A stretch of 64,000 nucleotides of DNA, taken from Lewinellaceae bacterium. GTDB lineage: Bacteria; Bacteroidota; Bacteroidia; Chitinophagales; Saprospiraceae. Both the position numbers and the translations under genes were made by a program. Shown one piece after another: positions 1 to 8,206 of the stretch. The notes below the pieces were generated by a model. The model searched no databases. It saw only the letters and a list, made by a program, of their open reading frames with translations, and was not told where the DNA came from. The stretch covers positions 62,001 to 126,000 of the forward strand of contig JACJYA010000018.1 of NCBI GenBank assembly GCA_020636315.1, given 5' to 3'. The first letter of the stretch is position 1, and every line of letters starts with the position of its first letter.

Positions 1-109
1 CTTGGGACATTTCATACTGAAGATGCTGTAGGCTTTCGTCCCTTTTCTGAAAATGCTCATGTTTACTACCAGTTTTTGCCGGCTGCGCCGGCGGTATTGA
101 ACAATTGAA

Positions 110-706
110 TCATCGGCGCACGCCCAGCAGGCGTATCACTCTTGCCGGCCCGGTGTGGTAGGGGCCTTCAGAGAGTATGGTTTTCGTTTCTTCCAGCAGA
201 TGAATGTCCAGGCCTGCGAAATCTTCCTCCAGTTCGGGGATGCTGAATAGCAGATCTTCCCGTTTTGGGCCGCCGGAGGGCAATCCCAATTGTTGTTTGG
301 AGAAGGCCTCGAGAATGGCCTGCCCTCCGGGTTTGAGGCTTCTGACGGCCTGCCGGTGGAGCCATTGCCGCGTTGGTGGGGGAAGGTGGGCAAAAAACAG
401 CCCGATCATATCGAAGGCAGCCTCCGGAAAGGGAAACTGCTCGATTTCGCAGATCTCATAATTGATCTTTACCCCCTTTTCTATTGCCAGGGCTTCTGCC
501 TTTAGGCGCCCGGCCTCACTGTAGTCGAATGCCCTTATTTCCCAGCCCATGGAGGCTGCGAAGACGGCGTTTCGGCCTTCGCCTTCAGCCGGAAAAAGGG
601 CTTTGCCCGGCCTTATGCCTTTCAGCTGTTCTCTCAGAAAGGCGTTGGGGGCTTTACCGTAGGCGTAGGCCGCCTCTCCGTATCGTTGATTCCAGAATTC
701 TTTCAT
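110..706 (-). CDS. Class I SAM-dependent methyltransferase
   Basis: A 198-aa cytosolic protein with a Rossmann-type methyltransferase fold. The SAM-binding motif I is read as PAEGEGRNAVFAA (about residues 39-51), followed by the acidic AFDYS at the end of strand 2 and FDMIGLFFAHLPP at motif IV. The spacing resembles small TehB-like and Methyltransf_25 enzymes, which use SAM to methylate small molecules; the substrate cannot be read from sequence. The ATG at 704-706 opens directly on the family-typical FWNxRY start. It lies 108 bp downstream of the co-oriented ArsR gene and may be transcribed with it, so a link to metal or metalloid stress is possible but inferred. Confidence 0.85.
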   Translation of the reverse strand: MKEFWNQRYGEAAYAYGKAPNAFLREQLKGIRPGKALFPAEGEGRNAVFAASMGWEIRAFDYSEAGRLKAEALAIEKGVKINYEICEIEQFPFPEAAFDMIGLFFAHLPPPTRQWLHRQAVRSLKPGGQAILEAFSKQQLGLPSGGPKREDLLFSIPELEEDFAGLDIHLLEETKTILSEGPYHTGPARVIRLLGVRR

Positions 707-814
707 GGTATTTCAAAACTGGCTTCCTGCTGCCGGCCCGAAGTTGGAAACCAATCTCCTGAGATATGTATTTCTTTCGGCAGTTAAGTGAATTTTGAGC
801 CGGGCCTTAAGTTA

Positions 815-1132
815 TTACATATTGCACTGGCAGTTTTCCAGGCATTCGATAATCAGAGAAACATCCCTTTCTTTCAGGGAGTACATCATACTCCTGCCTT
901 CCCGCTTGACGCTCAGGATGCCCTTGAGGCGCATGTTCTGCAGGTGGTGAGAGGTAAGAGACTGCTCACTGCCCAGCTTTTCACAGATCTCGGACACAGA
1001 AAGCCTTGGATATTGTTCCAGCAGGTGGATAACGCCCAGCCTCAGCGGGTGTGCCACTGTTTTTAGGATGAAGGCGATACGTTCCAGTTTTTCCGCTTCT
1101 TTCTCTTTTAATATACCGGTATTACTTTCCAT
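815..1132 (-). CDS. ArsR-family winged-helix transcriptional regulator
   Basis: A 105-aa single-domain HTH protein. The sequence runs LKTVAHPLRLGVIHLLE, then the recognition-helix region SEQSLTSHHLQNMRLKGIL and a wing VKREGRSMMYSL, as expected for ArsR/SmtB dimers. Family members derepress on metal or other effector binding. Here the only cysteines besides the one in helix 2 are in the C-terminal ENCQCNM tail, so an alpha5-type or tail metal site is conceivable but unproven. A candidate operator lies immediately upstream at 1145-1160. The methyltransferase gene follows downstream on the same strand. Confidence 0.88.
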   Translation of the reverse strand: MESNTGILKEKEAEKLERIAFILKTVAHPLRLGVIHLLEQYPRLSVSEICEKLGSEQSLTSHHLQNMRLKGILSVKREGRSMMYSLKERDVSLIIECLENCQCNM

Positions 1133-1144
1133 AATGGTAAAGAT

Positions 1145-1160
1145 ATGAATATATGTTCAT
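1145..1160. promoter_or_regulatory. Candidate ArsR operator
   Basis: A perfect inverted repeat, ATGAA-TATATG-TTCAT, lies 13 bp before the ArsR start codon. ArsR/SmtB operators are typically AT-rich dyads of this kind placed in their own promoters, so autorepression is likely. Assignment is by position and symmetry only. Confidence 0.5.
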
Positions 1161-1225
1161 GAAACAAAGATTGGGCGCCAAAGGTTGAAGGAGGGTTTTG
1201 ATATGCCGGGTTGTTGGGCTTCAGC

Positions 1226-1534
1226 CTACCAGAGAAACCAGCGTTGCAGCAGCCCGGCGGGTTTCTTTTTCGGCTGAATGGCCAGCGAGCGGATGGCCGT
1301 CTGGCTGCCGATGTTGGCCCAGGCATTGTATTCGCCGGCAGGAAGGCCGCCGATGCTGAAGCTGACTTTGTTTTCGCCTTTTTCGAGTGGAAATTGCTCA
1401 TGGAGGAACGGACGGCCGAGATTGTCCAGAAGGTCAATGGTAAGTACGCACGCCTGCGGGCAGTAGCACTGCAGTGTAGCTTTCTCTTGTTGTTGATGGT
1501 CCAGGGATAATTTCCCGATTTTTGCCTCTGTCAT
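1226..1534 (-). CDS. Small beta-sandwich protein resembling a T9SS/FlgD-like Ig domain
   Basis: A 102-aa protein with no signal peptide. It has the strand pattern of C-terminal Ig-like domains: LTIDLLDNLGRP, then NKVSFSIGGLPAGEYNAWA and a basic tail. The LPAGEY segment is the one seen in T9SS type A sorting and FlgD-like domains, but the usual IYPNP start is absent and the protein consists of little else. It carries three cysteines near the N-terminus (CYCPQAC). Function unknown. It is isolated between ArsR and TrkA on the same strand. Confidence 0.55.
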   Translation of the reverse strand: MTEAKIGKLSLDHQQQEKATLQCYCPQACVLTIDLLDNLGRPFLHEQFPLEKGENKVSFSIGGLPAGEYNAWANIGSQTAIRSLAIQPKKKPAGLLQRWFLW

Positions 1535-1706
1535 GTTCAGGGATTCTAAAAATTTTTGGGATATAGTTGCTTGCAGGTTATAAAAGGCAGTAATAACAGG
1601 GCTACTATCGTTTCTTGTAATCTTCTCAAAGGTAAGACGTAATTCAGGTAAAAAGGTTTCTTTTTTGTTAAAAAAAGGCTTGACAACCTGGTTTTTTAAT
1701 CACTAA

Positions 1707-2399
1707 TCATAACGTATTTTCTTTTAAAAATGACTGGATGTCCTGCGCCTTTCCAAACAGCACCAGAATGTCATTGGGCTGAAAAACCGTTTCCGGGCGT
1801 GGAACGCCGGTTACTTCATTGTGTTCAACTTTTGCTCCCAGGATATTCCTCCTTTCCTGCTTTTTCAGGATGGTGACAATGCTTATGCCGTATTTTTCCC
1901 TCAACCTGGCGTCTGCTACCGTTTTCCCCTGCAGGTTGGCCGGGAGGTTGGCCTCAATGATCTCAAATTTATTGTCGAGCACCAGGGCCCGAAGCGCCCC
2001 GTTGACGATCAGGCGCTTGGCCAACTGGTCGGCGAATTCTGCTTCCGGATGGATGATGTCTTCAATGCCCATGGCCTCGAGGATGGTGTGGTGGACCGGC
2101 GAAATGGCCCGGCTGATGATCTTGGTATTGCAGTACTTTTTCATCAGGGCCGTGGTCGTTACCGAGGCTCCAATATCTTCGCCGATACTGATAATGACGA
2201 CGTCGGTGTCGGTGAGCGGCAGGCGCTGTATGGCCATCTCGTCGGTGGCGTCCATACAGATGGCGTGGGTCAGTTTGTCCTGAAGGAGGTTGACGATGCT
2301 CAGGTTCTCATCCACCCCAATGACTTCATGCCCGTCTTCCACCAGCCGCAACCCGAGGGTGGATCCGAAATTTCCCAGGCCGATAACGATGAATTTCAT
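1707..2399 (-). CDS. trkA: TrkA/KtrA-type potassium-uptake regulatory subunit (RCK)
   Basis: A 230-aa cytoplasmic gating subunit of a Trk/Ktr potassium transporter. The N-terminal RCK_N domain starts with the nucleotide-binding loop IGLGNFGSTLGLRL (about residues 6-19) and an acidic GVDE at the end of strand 2. A C-terminal RCK_C domain follows (about 140-228, ending in the DILVLFGKAQD strand). Family members form rings that bind NAD(H), ATP/ADP or c-di-AMP and open the membrane subunit. The single RCK_N-RCK_C layout is like KtrA rather than the duplicated E. coli TrkA. It lies 46 bp downstream of the membrane subunit gene on the same strand, so the two form an operon. Confidence 0.93.
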   Translation of the reverse strand: MKFIVIGLGNFGSTLGLRLVEDGHEVIGVDENLSIVNLLQDKLTHAICMDATDEMAIQRLPLTDTDVVIISIGEDIGASVTTTALMKKYCNTKIISRAISPVHHTILEAMGIEDIIHPEAEFADQLAKRLIVNGALRALVLDNKFEIIEANLPANLQGKTVADARLREKYGISIVTILKKQERRNILGAKVEHNEVTGVPRPETVFQPNDILVLFGKAQDIQSFLKENTL

Positions 2400-2445
2400 G
2401 GTTTTTAGCTTTAACGTTTGGTTCTTTTATGCATAAAAAAATTTG

Positions 2446-4203
2446 TTAGTTGATCAAAATATCCTCCTCCGGATAGCGCAACGGGTTATGGCTTCGGGGT
2501 GCGAATTGCCGCGCTATGCCGGTCAGTATGGTCAGAAAACTGACTCTGCCGACGAACATGGCCAGTATCAACGTGAGTTTGCTCGCCGAAGAAAGGCTGG
2601 CCGTGATACCAAGGCTCAGGCCGACCGTACTGTAGGCGGAGAAACACTCAAAGGCAATGGGCAGCAGGCCCAGTTGGCCGTCGAAATATACTACCGAAAA
2701 AACAGAAGCTCCAATTCCTATTAACGACAGGAGGATCACCGCGGTTGCCCGCTGAAGCGCCTGTGCCGGTATCTGCTTCCATCCGAAAATGATGCGGTCT
2801 CGCCCGATTATCTGCCGGTAAATGTTCATTAAAGAAAGGGCAAAGGTGGTGGTCTTTATTCCTCCGCCGGTGGAACCGGGAGAAGCTCCGATCCACATCA
2901 GCAGGAAAAAGATCATTAGGGTCGGTAAGGCCAGTGCCGCCGTATCCACTGTGTTAAATCCTGCCGTCCGGGTGGTGGCCGAGCCGAAAAAAGCCGTCAC
3001 GATCTTTCCCCAGCCACTATGCCCGGCCAGGGTGTTGTCGTATTCCAGTATATAAAAAGCCAGAGTACCACCAACCAGCAGGAAAAGGGTGGTGTAGAGG
3101 ACTATCCTGGTATTCACACTGATGCCTGCTTTCCGGTAGGTGAAACTTTCTCCCCTTTTAAAAATGCGGTGGTAGTAATGGCGGAGTATGGTCTTCAGAT
3201 ACGAATAAAAGTCGATAAAAACACTGTAGCCGGCTCCACCCAGGATGATCAGTGCCGCTACAGCCAGGTGCAGGCTGTAATTGTAGCGAAACCCCTCTTC
3301 GTATAGAGAATTGCTCAGCGTGGAAAACCCGGCGTTGCCGAATGCCGATACCGCGTGAAAGACGGCAAAGAACAGCCGCCCTCCCTGGCCGGCCTGCTCG
3401 GCATTTATGGAATAATAAATGCATGCAGCCCCTATGCCTTCCAGAACAAAGGTGAAAAAAACGATCTTGACCAGCGTATTGAAGGTGTTGCCAATATCCT
3501 GAGCATTGATCATGTCCTTAAGCATCAGGCGGTTGCGATAGGAGCCGTACCCTCTGAAAAACAGCCCGAACAGGTTGGTGAAGGTCAGCATGCCCAATGC
3601 GCCAAACTGAATGAGCAGCATAATGATGAACTGGCCGAACAGGGTGAAATCCTTGCCGGTGTCCAGAACGGCAAGGCCGGTTACACATACGGCGCTGGTG
3701 GAGGTGAACAGGGCATCTATAAAAGAAATGCCCGAACGGGTGGCCAGAGGCAGCAAAAGCGTCATGGTGCCCATGCAGATGAGCAGAAAAAAACTCAGGA
3801 CGAAGGCCAGGGCAGGGTGGAGCGTCTGCCGTTCGATGGCATATACCCGCGCCGATATGTCCAGTACGGCCAGCAGAAAAACCAGTCCGGCCGTCGGACG
3901 GACAAAACCTTTTTTCCAGAAGGCAAACTCCAGCAGGTTGAGCAGGGCCAGGGCGATCAGCAACCCTGCCAGGAAGAGGATGATGTACCGGCTGGCCTTA
4001 CGCCCCCGTTGGGGTTCCGGGCTGTCGATGATGATCCGCCGGATGCGGGTAAAGAACAAAAAGCCATAGGCCAGATAAAAGGAATCGGTAATGAACTGGT
4101 GCCAGAAATTGTTCCGAAACCCAAAATCAAAGATCAACGCCATGAAAGCAACGATGCTTCCGGTAAAAAGAATGCGATCCTGAAGAAAAGGCCTGCTTTT
4201 CAT
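2446..4203 (-). CDS. trkH: TrkH/KtrB-family potassium transporter membrane subunit
   Basis: A 585-aa polytopic inner-membrane protein. The four pore loops of the SKT superfamily can be read: SAVCVTGLA (about 168), SAFGNAGFS (about 286), TRTAGFNT (about 412) and STVGLSLG (about 526). Each carries the conserved glycine that lines the K+ selectivity filter. The N-terminal ~130 residues add extra hydrophobic segments, making it longer than classical KtrB (about 450 aa). It imports K+, probably with Na+ or H+, under control of the adjacent RCK subunit. The ATG at 4201-4203 opens at the first hydrophobic stretch. Confidence 0.93.
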   Translation of the reverse strand: MKSRPFLQDRILFTGSIVAFMALIFDFGFRNNFWHQFITDSFYLAYGFLFFTRIRRIIIDSPEPQRGRKASRYIILFLAGLLIALALLNLLEFAFWKKGFVRPTAGLVFLLAVLDISARVYAIERQTLHPALAFVLSFFLLICMGTMTLLLPLATRSGISFIDALFTSTSAVCVTGLAVLDTGKDFTLFGQFIIMLLIQFGALGMLTFTNLFGLFFRGYGSYRNRLMLKDMINAQDIGNTFNTLVKIVFFTFVLEGIGAACIYYSINAEQAGQGGRLFFAVFHAVSAFGNAGFSTLSNSLYEEGFRYNYSLHLAVAALIILGGAGYSVFIDFYSYLKTILRHYYHRIFKRGESFTYRKAGISVNTRIVLYTTLFLLVGGTLAFYILEYDNTLAGHSGWGKIVTAFFGSATTRTAGFNTVDTAALALPTLMIFFLLMWIGASPGSTGGGIKTTTFALSLMNIYRQIIGRDRIIFGWKQIPAQALQRATAVILLSLIGIGASVFSVVYFDGQLGLLPIAFECFSAYSTVGLSLGITASLSSASKLTLILAMFVGRVSFLTILTGIARQFAPRSHNPLRYPEEDILIN

Positions 4204-4309
4204 GGGGTGGAAGTGGCTCCTTGCTTTATTTTTCTTTTAGAGGCCTAAGGTAAGGGAAAAGAGGGGGAGGGGCAAGGCTTTGTATTCAATATATCGGGGC
4301 AGCTTCTCA

Positions 4310-4471
4310 GAGTATGTTTGGAGGCCTGGTTTGGAGGCGAGAAATGTCAATTTTTTGGTTAGGCAAGGCACTTTTTGAAGTGCATACCTGGAAGGTACGG
4401 ACAAAAAAAGTAACGCAGTATCACCAAAAAAGTGACCTTCGTAGCCCAAAGATTGGCCTCCAAACATACTC
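4310..4471. repeat. MITE-like element 1 (162 bp, TCA target duplication)
   Basis: Terminal inverted repeats of about 17 bp, GAGTATGTTTGGAGGCC at the left and its complement at the right, flanked by a direct TCA duplication (4307-4309 and 4472-4474). It has no coding capacity. GAG...CTC ends with a TNA duplication are typical of the IS1031 group of the IS5 family, so this is probably a non-autonomous derivative. Confidence 0.75.
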
Positions 4472-4503
4472 TCAGGAAGTGCCATCAGCCAGAGGGCCGG
4501 ACA

Positions 4504-4535
4504 GAAAAAAAGCCCGGCTGCTTCGGCAACCGGGC
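4504..4535 (-). terminator. Rho-independent terminator with UUCG loop
   Basis: On the minus strand a 10-position GC-rich stem (9 of 10 paired) closes a tetraloop (TTCG on the plus strand) and is followed by seven Ts. It directly follows the tRNA 3' fragment at 4540-4563, so it is most likely the original terminator of that tRNA gene. Confidence 0.75.
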
Positions 4536-4539
4536 CTTC

Positions 4540-4563
4540 TGGTGCCCAGGACAGGACTCGAAT
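4540..4563 (-). other. Displaced tRNA 3' end (attachment-site remnant)
   Basis: The minus strand reads TTCGAGT (T loop), CCTGT (3' half of the T stem), CCTGGGC (3' half of the acceptor stem), discriminator A, and CCA. The rest of the tRNA is missing: bases before the T loop are AT-rich and do not supply the ACAGG expected in the T stem. A tRNA fragment running from T loop to CCA next to its own terminator is what remains when an element integrates into a tRNA 3' end. The element would extend rightwards from here. The acceptor stem implied (GCCCAGG) would fit a tRNA-Leu, but identity is uncertain. Confidence 0.65.
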
Positions 4564-4771
4564 TGTGTTTTATTAAATATTGATTATCAATTAATTATTG
4601 GTTTATTGATTTTTATACGTGTCAAATAGGGTGACAGGATAGGGGAGGTTATTTTTGGGCTGTTTTTTCTTTAGGGCTTCACTTGGCTTATTTTTCGGTT
4701 CACAGGTTGCCAGACATGGTGGAGAAGCAAGGCGATACTCTTTAAAGTGCAGAAACGGGACTGAAAATGCT

Positions 4772-5170
4772 TCATTCCACAAGCAACAGGCCAAGGCACT
4801 CTCTTACCTTTTCCAATAAACCTTCTTCATCAATCACCATTGGTTCACCAAATAACCCACTTTTGTTTACCGGCGTGATGGTGTACCGGCTCTTATCCAG
4901 CGTTACATTTGCGCCCTGCCCCAGATCCTTATGGGAGCGTACACCCAGGTGCTTGTAGTAGGCTGCCGTTTCTTCCTTTCGCCAGGGACGGTGGGGGACA
5001 TCTTCCCGAGACCTTTCCAGGCACTGCCGGATGGCCTTTTCCAGTTCTTCATCCGAAGCATCGAGGGGGAGGATAAGGAAAGGCTCAGAAGCGATGCCCA
5101 GCCCATCGACGGTGGTGTCGTTGGGGTGCATTCGGATCTTGTCGCTGGCGAAAAGGCTGATGTTTTTCAT
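4772..5170 (-). CDS. Candidate immunity protein for the upstream secreted toxin
   Basis: A 132-aa soluble acidic protein without a signal peptide. I do not recognise its family with certainty; length, composition and position resemble contact-dependent-inhibition immunity proteins. It starts 9 bp after the stop of the co-oriented putative nuclease toxin, so the pair is almost certainly co-transcribed. The cytosolic location expected of an immunity protein contrasts with the exported neighbour. Direct sequence evidence for inhibition is absent. Confidence 0.5.
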   Translation of the reverse strand: MKNISLFASDKIRMHPNDTTVDGLGIASEPFLILPLDASDEELEKAIRQCLERSREDVPHRPWRKEETAAYYKHLGVRSHKDLGQGANVTLDKSRYTITPVNKSGLFGEPMVIDEEGLLEKVRECLGLLLVE

Positions 5171-5179
5171 TGTAATGGC

Positions 5180-5989
5180 TTATAGCTCAATAAATTTAAC
5201 GATAATATTATTCAATTTCCCATAATCGATAACCTCTTCGAAGATTTTTTGCTGGGCATCCGTGGCCGTGCCCCGAGGGATGATGACTTCCAGCTCTTTT
5301 TTAACATTTCCAGGAACCACCCGGCCACCGCGGACAGCCCCTCTGAAGTTTATCAATTTGTTGACGTATCCTTTAAGCCGGTACAATAGCTGGCGGCCCT
5401 GTAAAGAAGGCAGGGTGATATCAATGGATTTGACGCTGGTTGCCGTTCCGTTTTTCAGTATATCGACCACCGGGAAGCCGTGAGGCAGCCGATAGTTACC
5501 TGCCCTGATGGCCTCAATCTCGACGCCACGGTGCACCGCCGGCAACTCCCAAAGCCTGGATGAGTTGCCGGCTCCTAGCCTGGGGAAGCCACTTCGAAAC
5601 AAATTCCCAACTACGCGGACCTGAGCAGCCTGGATATTGGTGAACAGGTCAGCGAGTAGCACAGTGCCCAGTACTGCCTGAATATCCTTTCCAGCCTGCA
5701 TCAGGCGCCAGGCTTTGTACACTTTTGCTGTATAAACAAGGATGCCACCCTCCTGATAATCGTAATCAATACCATAAGCGTCGAGGGCGTGGGGAAGTTG
5801 TTCTGTCAAATCCTGGGTATTTCCATAGGCTATAGCCAACAGCCCGCTTTCAGCAAACCGCTCGCCACCTTCCCGGAAACACTTCAGCTCGCCGGAAGCG
5901 ATGTCGAGGTACCAGAATTGAGCAGGCAAAGCAGATGAGGGAAGCAGCAGGAACAGGGTAAGTATGTATGGGCAGAGAGAACGGCTCAT
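5180..5989 (-). CDS. Exported protein with CdiA-CT-like nuclease toxin domain
   Basis: A 269-aa protein starting with a clear signal peptide (hydrophobic stretch about residues 8-18, cleavage near ALPAQ). The last ~100 residues carry FPVVDILKNGTATSVKSID followed by KGYVNKLINF. This spacing resembles the PD-(D/E)xK-type endonuclease toxin domains at the C-termini of CdiA and other polymorphic toxins (acidic residue, then VKSID as the catalytic lysine strand). Unlike CdiA there is no long filamentous delivery region; the N-terminal 150 residues are unique. It is followed 9 bp later by a candidate immunity gene. The role in interbacterial antagonism is inferred from this layout. Confidence 0.55.
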   Translation of the reverse strand: MSRSLCPYILTLFLLLPSSALPAQFWYLDIASGELKCFREGGERFAESGLLAIAYGNTQDLTEQLPHALDAYGIDYDYQEGGILVYTAKVYKAWRLMQAGKDIQAVLGTVLLADLFTNIQAAQVRVVGNLFRSGFPRLGAGNSSRLWELPAVHRGVEIEAIRAGNYRLPHGFPVVDILKNGTATSVKSIDITLPSLQGRQLLYRLKGYVNKLINFRGAVRGGRVVPGNVKKELEVIIPRGTATDAQQKIFEEVIDYGKLNNIIVKFIEL

Positions 5990-6128
5990 ATCCGAGTTTT
6001 TGGGACGGCCTGCTGGGGAGCCTTAGCCGTATCACTTAAAAAGGTAGGATGAAAATACAAAAAAGATGCTAATAAGATGTATTTAATAAACGGTACCTTA
6101 AAAAGAGTATCTGTATTTTCTTTACTAA

Positions 6129-6377
6129 ATGAAAAAGCATGAGCCATTTATCGAAAAGCAACTATTCAATCTGGGGGAGCGAATTAAGGCCCTGCGCAAA
6201 GCCCGGGGGTACAGCAACTATGAGCAGTTTGCCTACGAGCACGAGATCAACCGTTCGCAGTACGGGCGATATGAGAATGGAGAAGACCTTCGCTTCAGCA
6301 GCCTGCTGAAGGTGTTGAAGGCGCTGGATATTTCGCTGGCGGAGTTTTTTGGAGAGGGGTTTGGGGAGGAGAGTTGA
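6129..6377 (+). CDS. XRE-family HTH regulator (Cro/C1 type)
   Basis: An 82-aa single-domain DNA-binding protein. The HTH covers most of the length: LGERIKALRKARGYSNYEQFAYEHEINRSQYGRYENGED, then LLKVLKALDISLAEFF. It is transcribed divergently from the toxin gene at 5180-5989, which makes local regulation of that pair possible. The partner is not evident on its own strand. Confidence 0.88.
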   Translation: MKKHEPFIEKQLFNLGERIKALRKARGYSNYEQFAYEHEINRSQYGRYENGEDLRFSSLLKVLKALDISLAEFFGEGFGEES

Positions 6378-6413
6378 TAACACCTGGAGAATGAGGGTAT
6401 GGTATAGAGGTTG

Positions 6414-6698
6414 TTATTCTATAGGCCTCCTGTTATCAAGGATCGTAATTATTTCCACCTCATTATTCGTTTCATCTACCCTGTAATAAGCGGTAGTTTG
6501 GGGAGTGATCACACATTTTCGGAGACCTGGGAATTTCCCAGAGGCAGGAAATGCAAAAGGCATGGTGCTAATGATCTCCATCGAGCGTTCTAACTTATCC
6601 AGGAAATTATTGCGTACGCGTTCAGGCCAGTTTTCTTCCAGGTAGTCAATGATATCCTGGGCCTGGCCGTAAGCGGTTTGAGAAAGGAAGACCTTCAT
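6414..6698 (-). CDS. RelE/ParE-family toxin
   Basis: A 94-aa protein with the compact ParE/RelE fold pattern: an N-terminal strand, two helices (AQDIIDYLEENWPERVRNNFLDKLERSMEII), then strands RKCVITPQTTAYYRVDE and VEIITILDNRRP. The final NRRP is typical of the family. Members inhibit gyrase (ParE) or cleave mRNA (RelE); which applies here cannot be decided. It overlaps the upstream antitoxin gene by one base, the usual antitoxin-toxin order, and lies convergent with the XRE gene. Confidence 0.88.
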   Translation of the reverse strand: MKVFLSQTAYGQAQDIIDYLEENWPERVRNNFLDKLERSMEIISTMPFAFPASGKFPGLRKCVITPQTTAYYRVDETNNEVEIITILDNRRPIE

Positions 6699-6928
6699 TA
6701 TTCTGCTTTACGAAACTGGTCGAGAGCATCTTTTAGAGGAACCCGGCGCCCTTCCTTCAAGTCCTTTATACCTTTTATGACCATATCCCGCTCGGCGGCA
6801 TTTAGTTCATCCCAAATGTCTACTTTAGGCTGAAGAAGGTTTTCAATTTGCGAAATGATGATTTCGTCCTCCATTTCTGCCAGCCGCTCAATAATGGCCA
6901 ATTTTCGTGCTTCTAAGCTTATACTCAT
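6698..6928 (-). CDS. Antitoxin of the adjacent RelE/ParE toxin
   Basis: A 76-aa charged, mostly helical protein. It starts with a short helix (SLEARKLAIIERLAEMEDE) and has a C-terminal EGRRVPLKDALDQFRK segment, as in small Bacteroidota antitoxins that wrap around ParE/RelE toxins. Its stop overlaps the toxin start by one base (translational coupling). Assigned by position and size; no clear DNA-binding motif is visible. Confidence 0.75.
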   Translation of the reverse strand: MSISLEARKLAIIERLAEMEDEIIISQIENLLQPKVDIWDELNAAERDMVIKGIKDLKEGRRVPLKDALDQFRKAE

Positions 6929-7102
6929 TATACGGAAATCTTTACTTGATACAGTAAATATAACGATTTTAGATTGGGCATGGGTTCTATTCTAAACAAA
7001 TTTTAAGGCCTTTCCTATATAGTTTTGTTCCGCTCATTACAAGTAATTTAGCCTCGTAACTGGCAGGCAATACGCTGCCCATCAGCATGGGAATTAAGCC
7101 AT

Positions 7103-8089
7103 TTACTCATATTTGTTCAAGGCCTCTTTAAAGAATTTCTTTAGCCTTTCAGAAAGAGAAGCGGGAGCTAACACCTTTACCTCTTTGCCATAAGCTGCGA
7201 CCCGCCGTATCAGCTCGATATCGGGCATAAGCTGCATTTTTACAACCAGCCTTTCCCGGGTATTTTCCAGGACTTCGAAGGGGGCGAAAAAAGGCGTGGA
7301 CAGAAAGTATTGGCCGTGGAGGTAGCTGAACTCCAGCACAACGCTTTCCACTTTGCCATGAGCAGGGCGGTTGATGCCAACGAGGTGTTTCCAGTAATCA
7401 GGAGGGTGGAAATCCTGTGGCTTGTTAAAAAAGTGCCCTGAGAGTTCCGGAAGGCCGGTAATGCGCTCAAGAGGATATGTCCGGATAAAAAGCTCTTCCG
7501 GGTCATGAGAGAAACCGCCGACATACCAACGCTGATGGTGCTGGCGGAGGAAGTACGGGTCGAAAACACATTTTCGGGGCTCAGAGGCCAGGAAAGGCTG
7601 ATAATTAAAAACTACCTGCCGTGTTGTTTCGATGGCCTGTAAAAAGAAGGGCAGGTGAATGCTACCTTCGTAGGAGGGTATAGGGTCGAAGTATAAAGCT
7701 TTGGCAGTTGCTTCCTGGCGAACCCACCGCCGAACTGATTGATGGATTTTTCCAAATATCTCCGTGAGGTTTTCAAATCCCGGCAATTGGTTGACTTGAG
7801 AAAGAGTTGCAACTGCAAGCCGGAGCTGCATGATATCTTCTCCAGACAGCGGGATGCTTTCGGAAAAATCAAAAGGCCGGTTATATCGCCAGCCGCGCTC
7901 GCGGGCGACGTATTCCAACGGAGCTCCCATCTCCTTCATTTTCTTTATATCCGTTCGCAACTGTCGTAAGCTGATGCCCAGGTGGCCCAGCAATTCTTCC
8001 GTTGTCACAATTGCCTGGTTCCCTTTTCGCAGGTTAAAAAGGTAATTAATTCGCTGGTAGCGTTCAGAAGCATTGGAAATCCTTGCCAT
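7103..8089 (-). CDS. WYL-domain transcriptional regulator divergent from the cas operon
   Basis: A 328-aa protein with an N-terminal winged HTH (about residues 25-70: VTTEELLGHLGISLRQLRTDIKKM) and a central WYL domain (about 140-235) containing QRWYVGGF at the WYL position. A WCX-like C-terminal region follows. WYL domains are SH3-like ligand sensors, and several WYL proteins control defence loci including CRISPR-Cas. It is transcribed away from cas6 with a 161-bp shared intergenic region that contains a perfect inverted repeat (8186-8206), its probable operator. Whether it represses or activates the cas genes is unknown; the overlap of that repeat with a -7 box favours repression. Confidence 0.87.
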   Translation of the reverse strand: MARISNASERYQRINYLFNLRKGNQAIVTTEELLGHLGISLRQLRTDIKKMKEMGAPLEYVARERGWRYNRPFDFSESIPLSGEDIMQLRLAVATLSQVNQLPGFENLTEIFGKIHQSVRRWVRQEATAKALYFDPIPSYEGSIHLPFFLQAIETTRQVVFNYQPFLASEPRKCVFDPYFLRQHHQRWYVGGFSHDPEELFIRTYPLERITGLPELSGHFFNKPQDFHPPDYWKHLVGINRPAHGKVESVVLEFSYLHGQYFLSTPFFAPFEVLENTRERLVVKMQLMPDIELIRRVAAYGKEVKVLAPASLSERLKKFFKEALNKYE

Positions 8090-8185
8090 TTTGGGTTAGT
8101 TCTCTATTGCTGTTAGGTTAATGCTCTAAGCAAAATCGAGGAGCACTTAACCTTTCCATTGAAATTTTTTCAAAAATAAATAATA

Positions 8186-8206
8186 GTGTGCAGTAATTTT
8201 GCACAC
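8186..8206. promoter_or_regulatory. Operator-like inverted repeat overlapping the cas promoter -7 box
   Basis: A perfect 7-bp dyad, GTGTGCA then 7 bp then TGCACAC, lies in the WYL-cas6 intergenic region. TAATTTTG at 8194-8201 matches the Bacteroidota -7 consensus TAnnTTTG in the cas6 direction and sits inside the dyad. No well-spaced -33 TTG is visible. A protein bound here would block RNA polymerase, so it is probably a site for the WYL regulator. Confidence 0.6.

Noticed and set aside
74..95. GCCGGC hairpin as a terminator of the methyltransferase gene
   Set aside because: On the minus strand the hairpin is followed by As, not Ts; on the plus strand the Ts precede it.
3355..4248. 297-codon plus-strand frame opposite TrkH
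   Set aside because: Low-complexity Gln/Gly/Lys-rich shadow of the well-supported TrkH gene on the minus strand.
4540..4580. Possible functional tRNA
   Set aside because: Only the T loop, 3' T stem, acceptor 3' strand and CCA are present; no D arm, anticodon arm or acceptor 5' strand exists in the AT-rich sequence on the other side.
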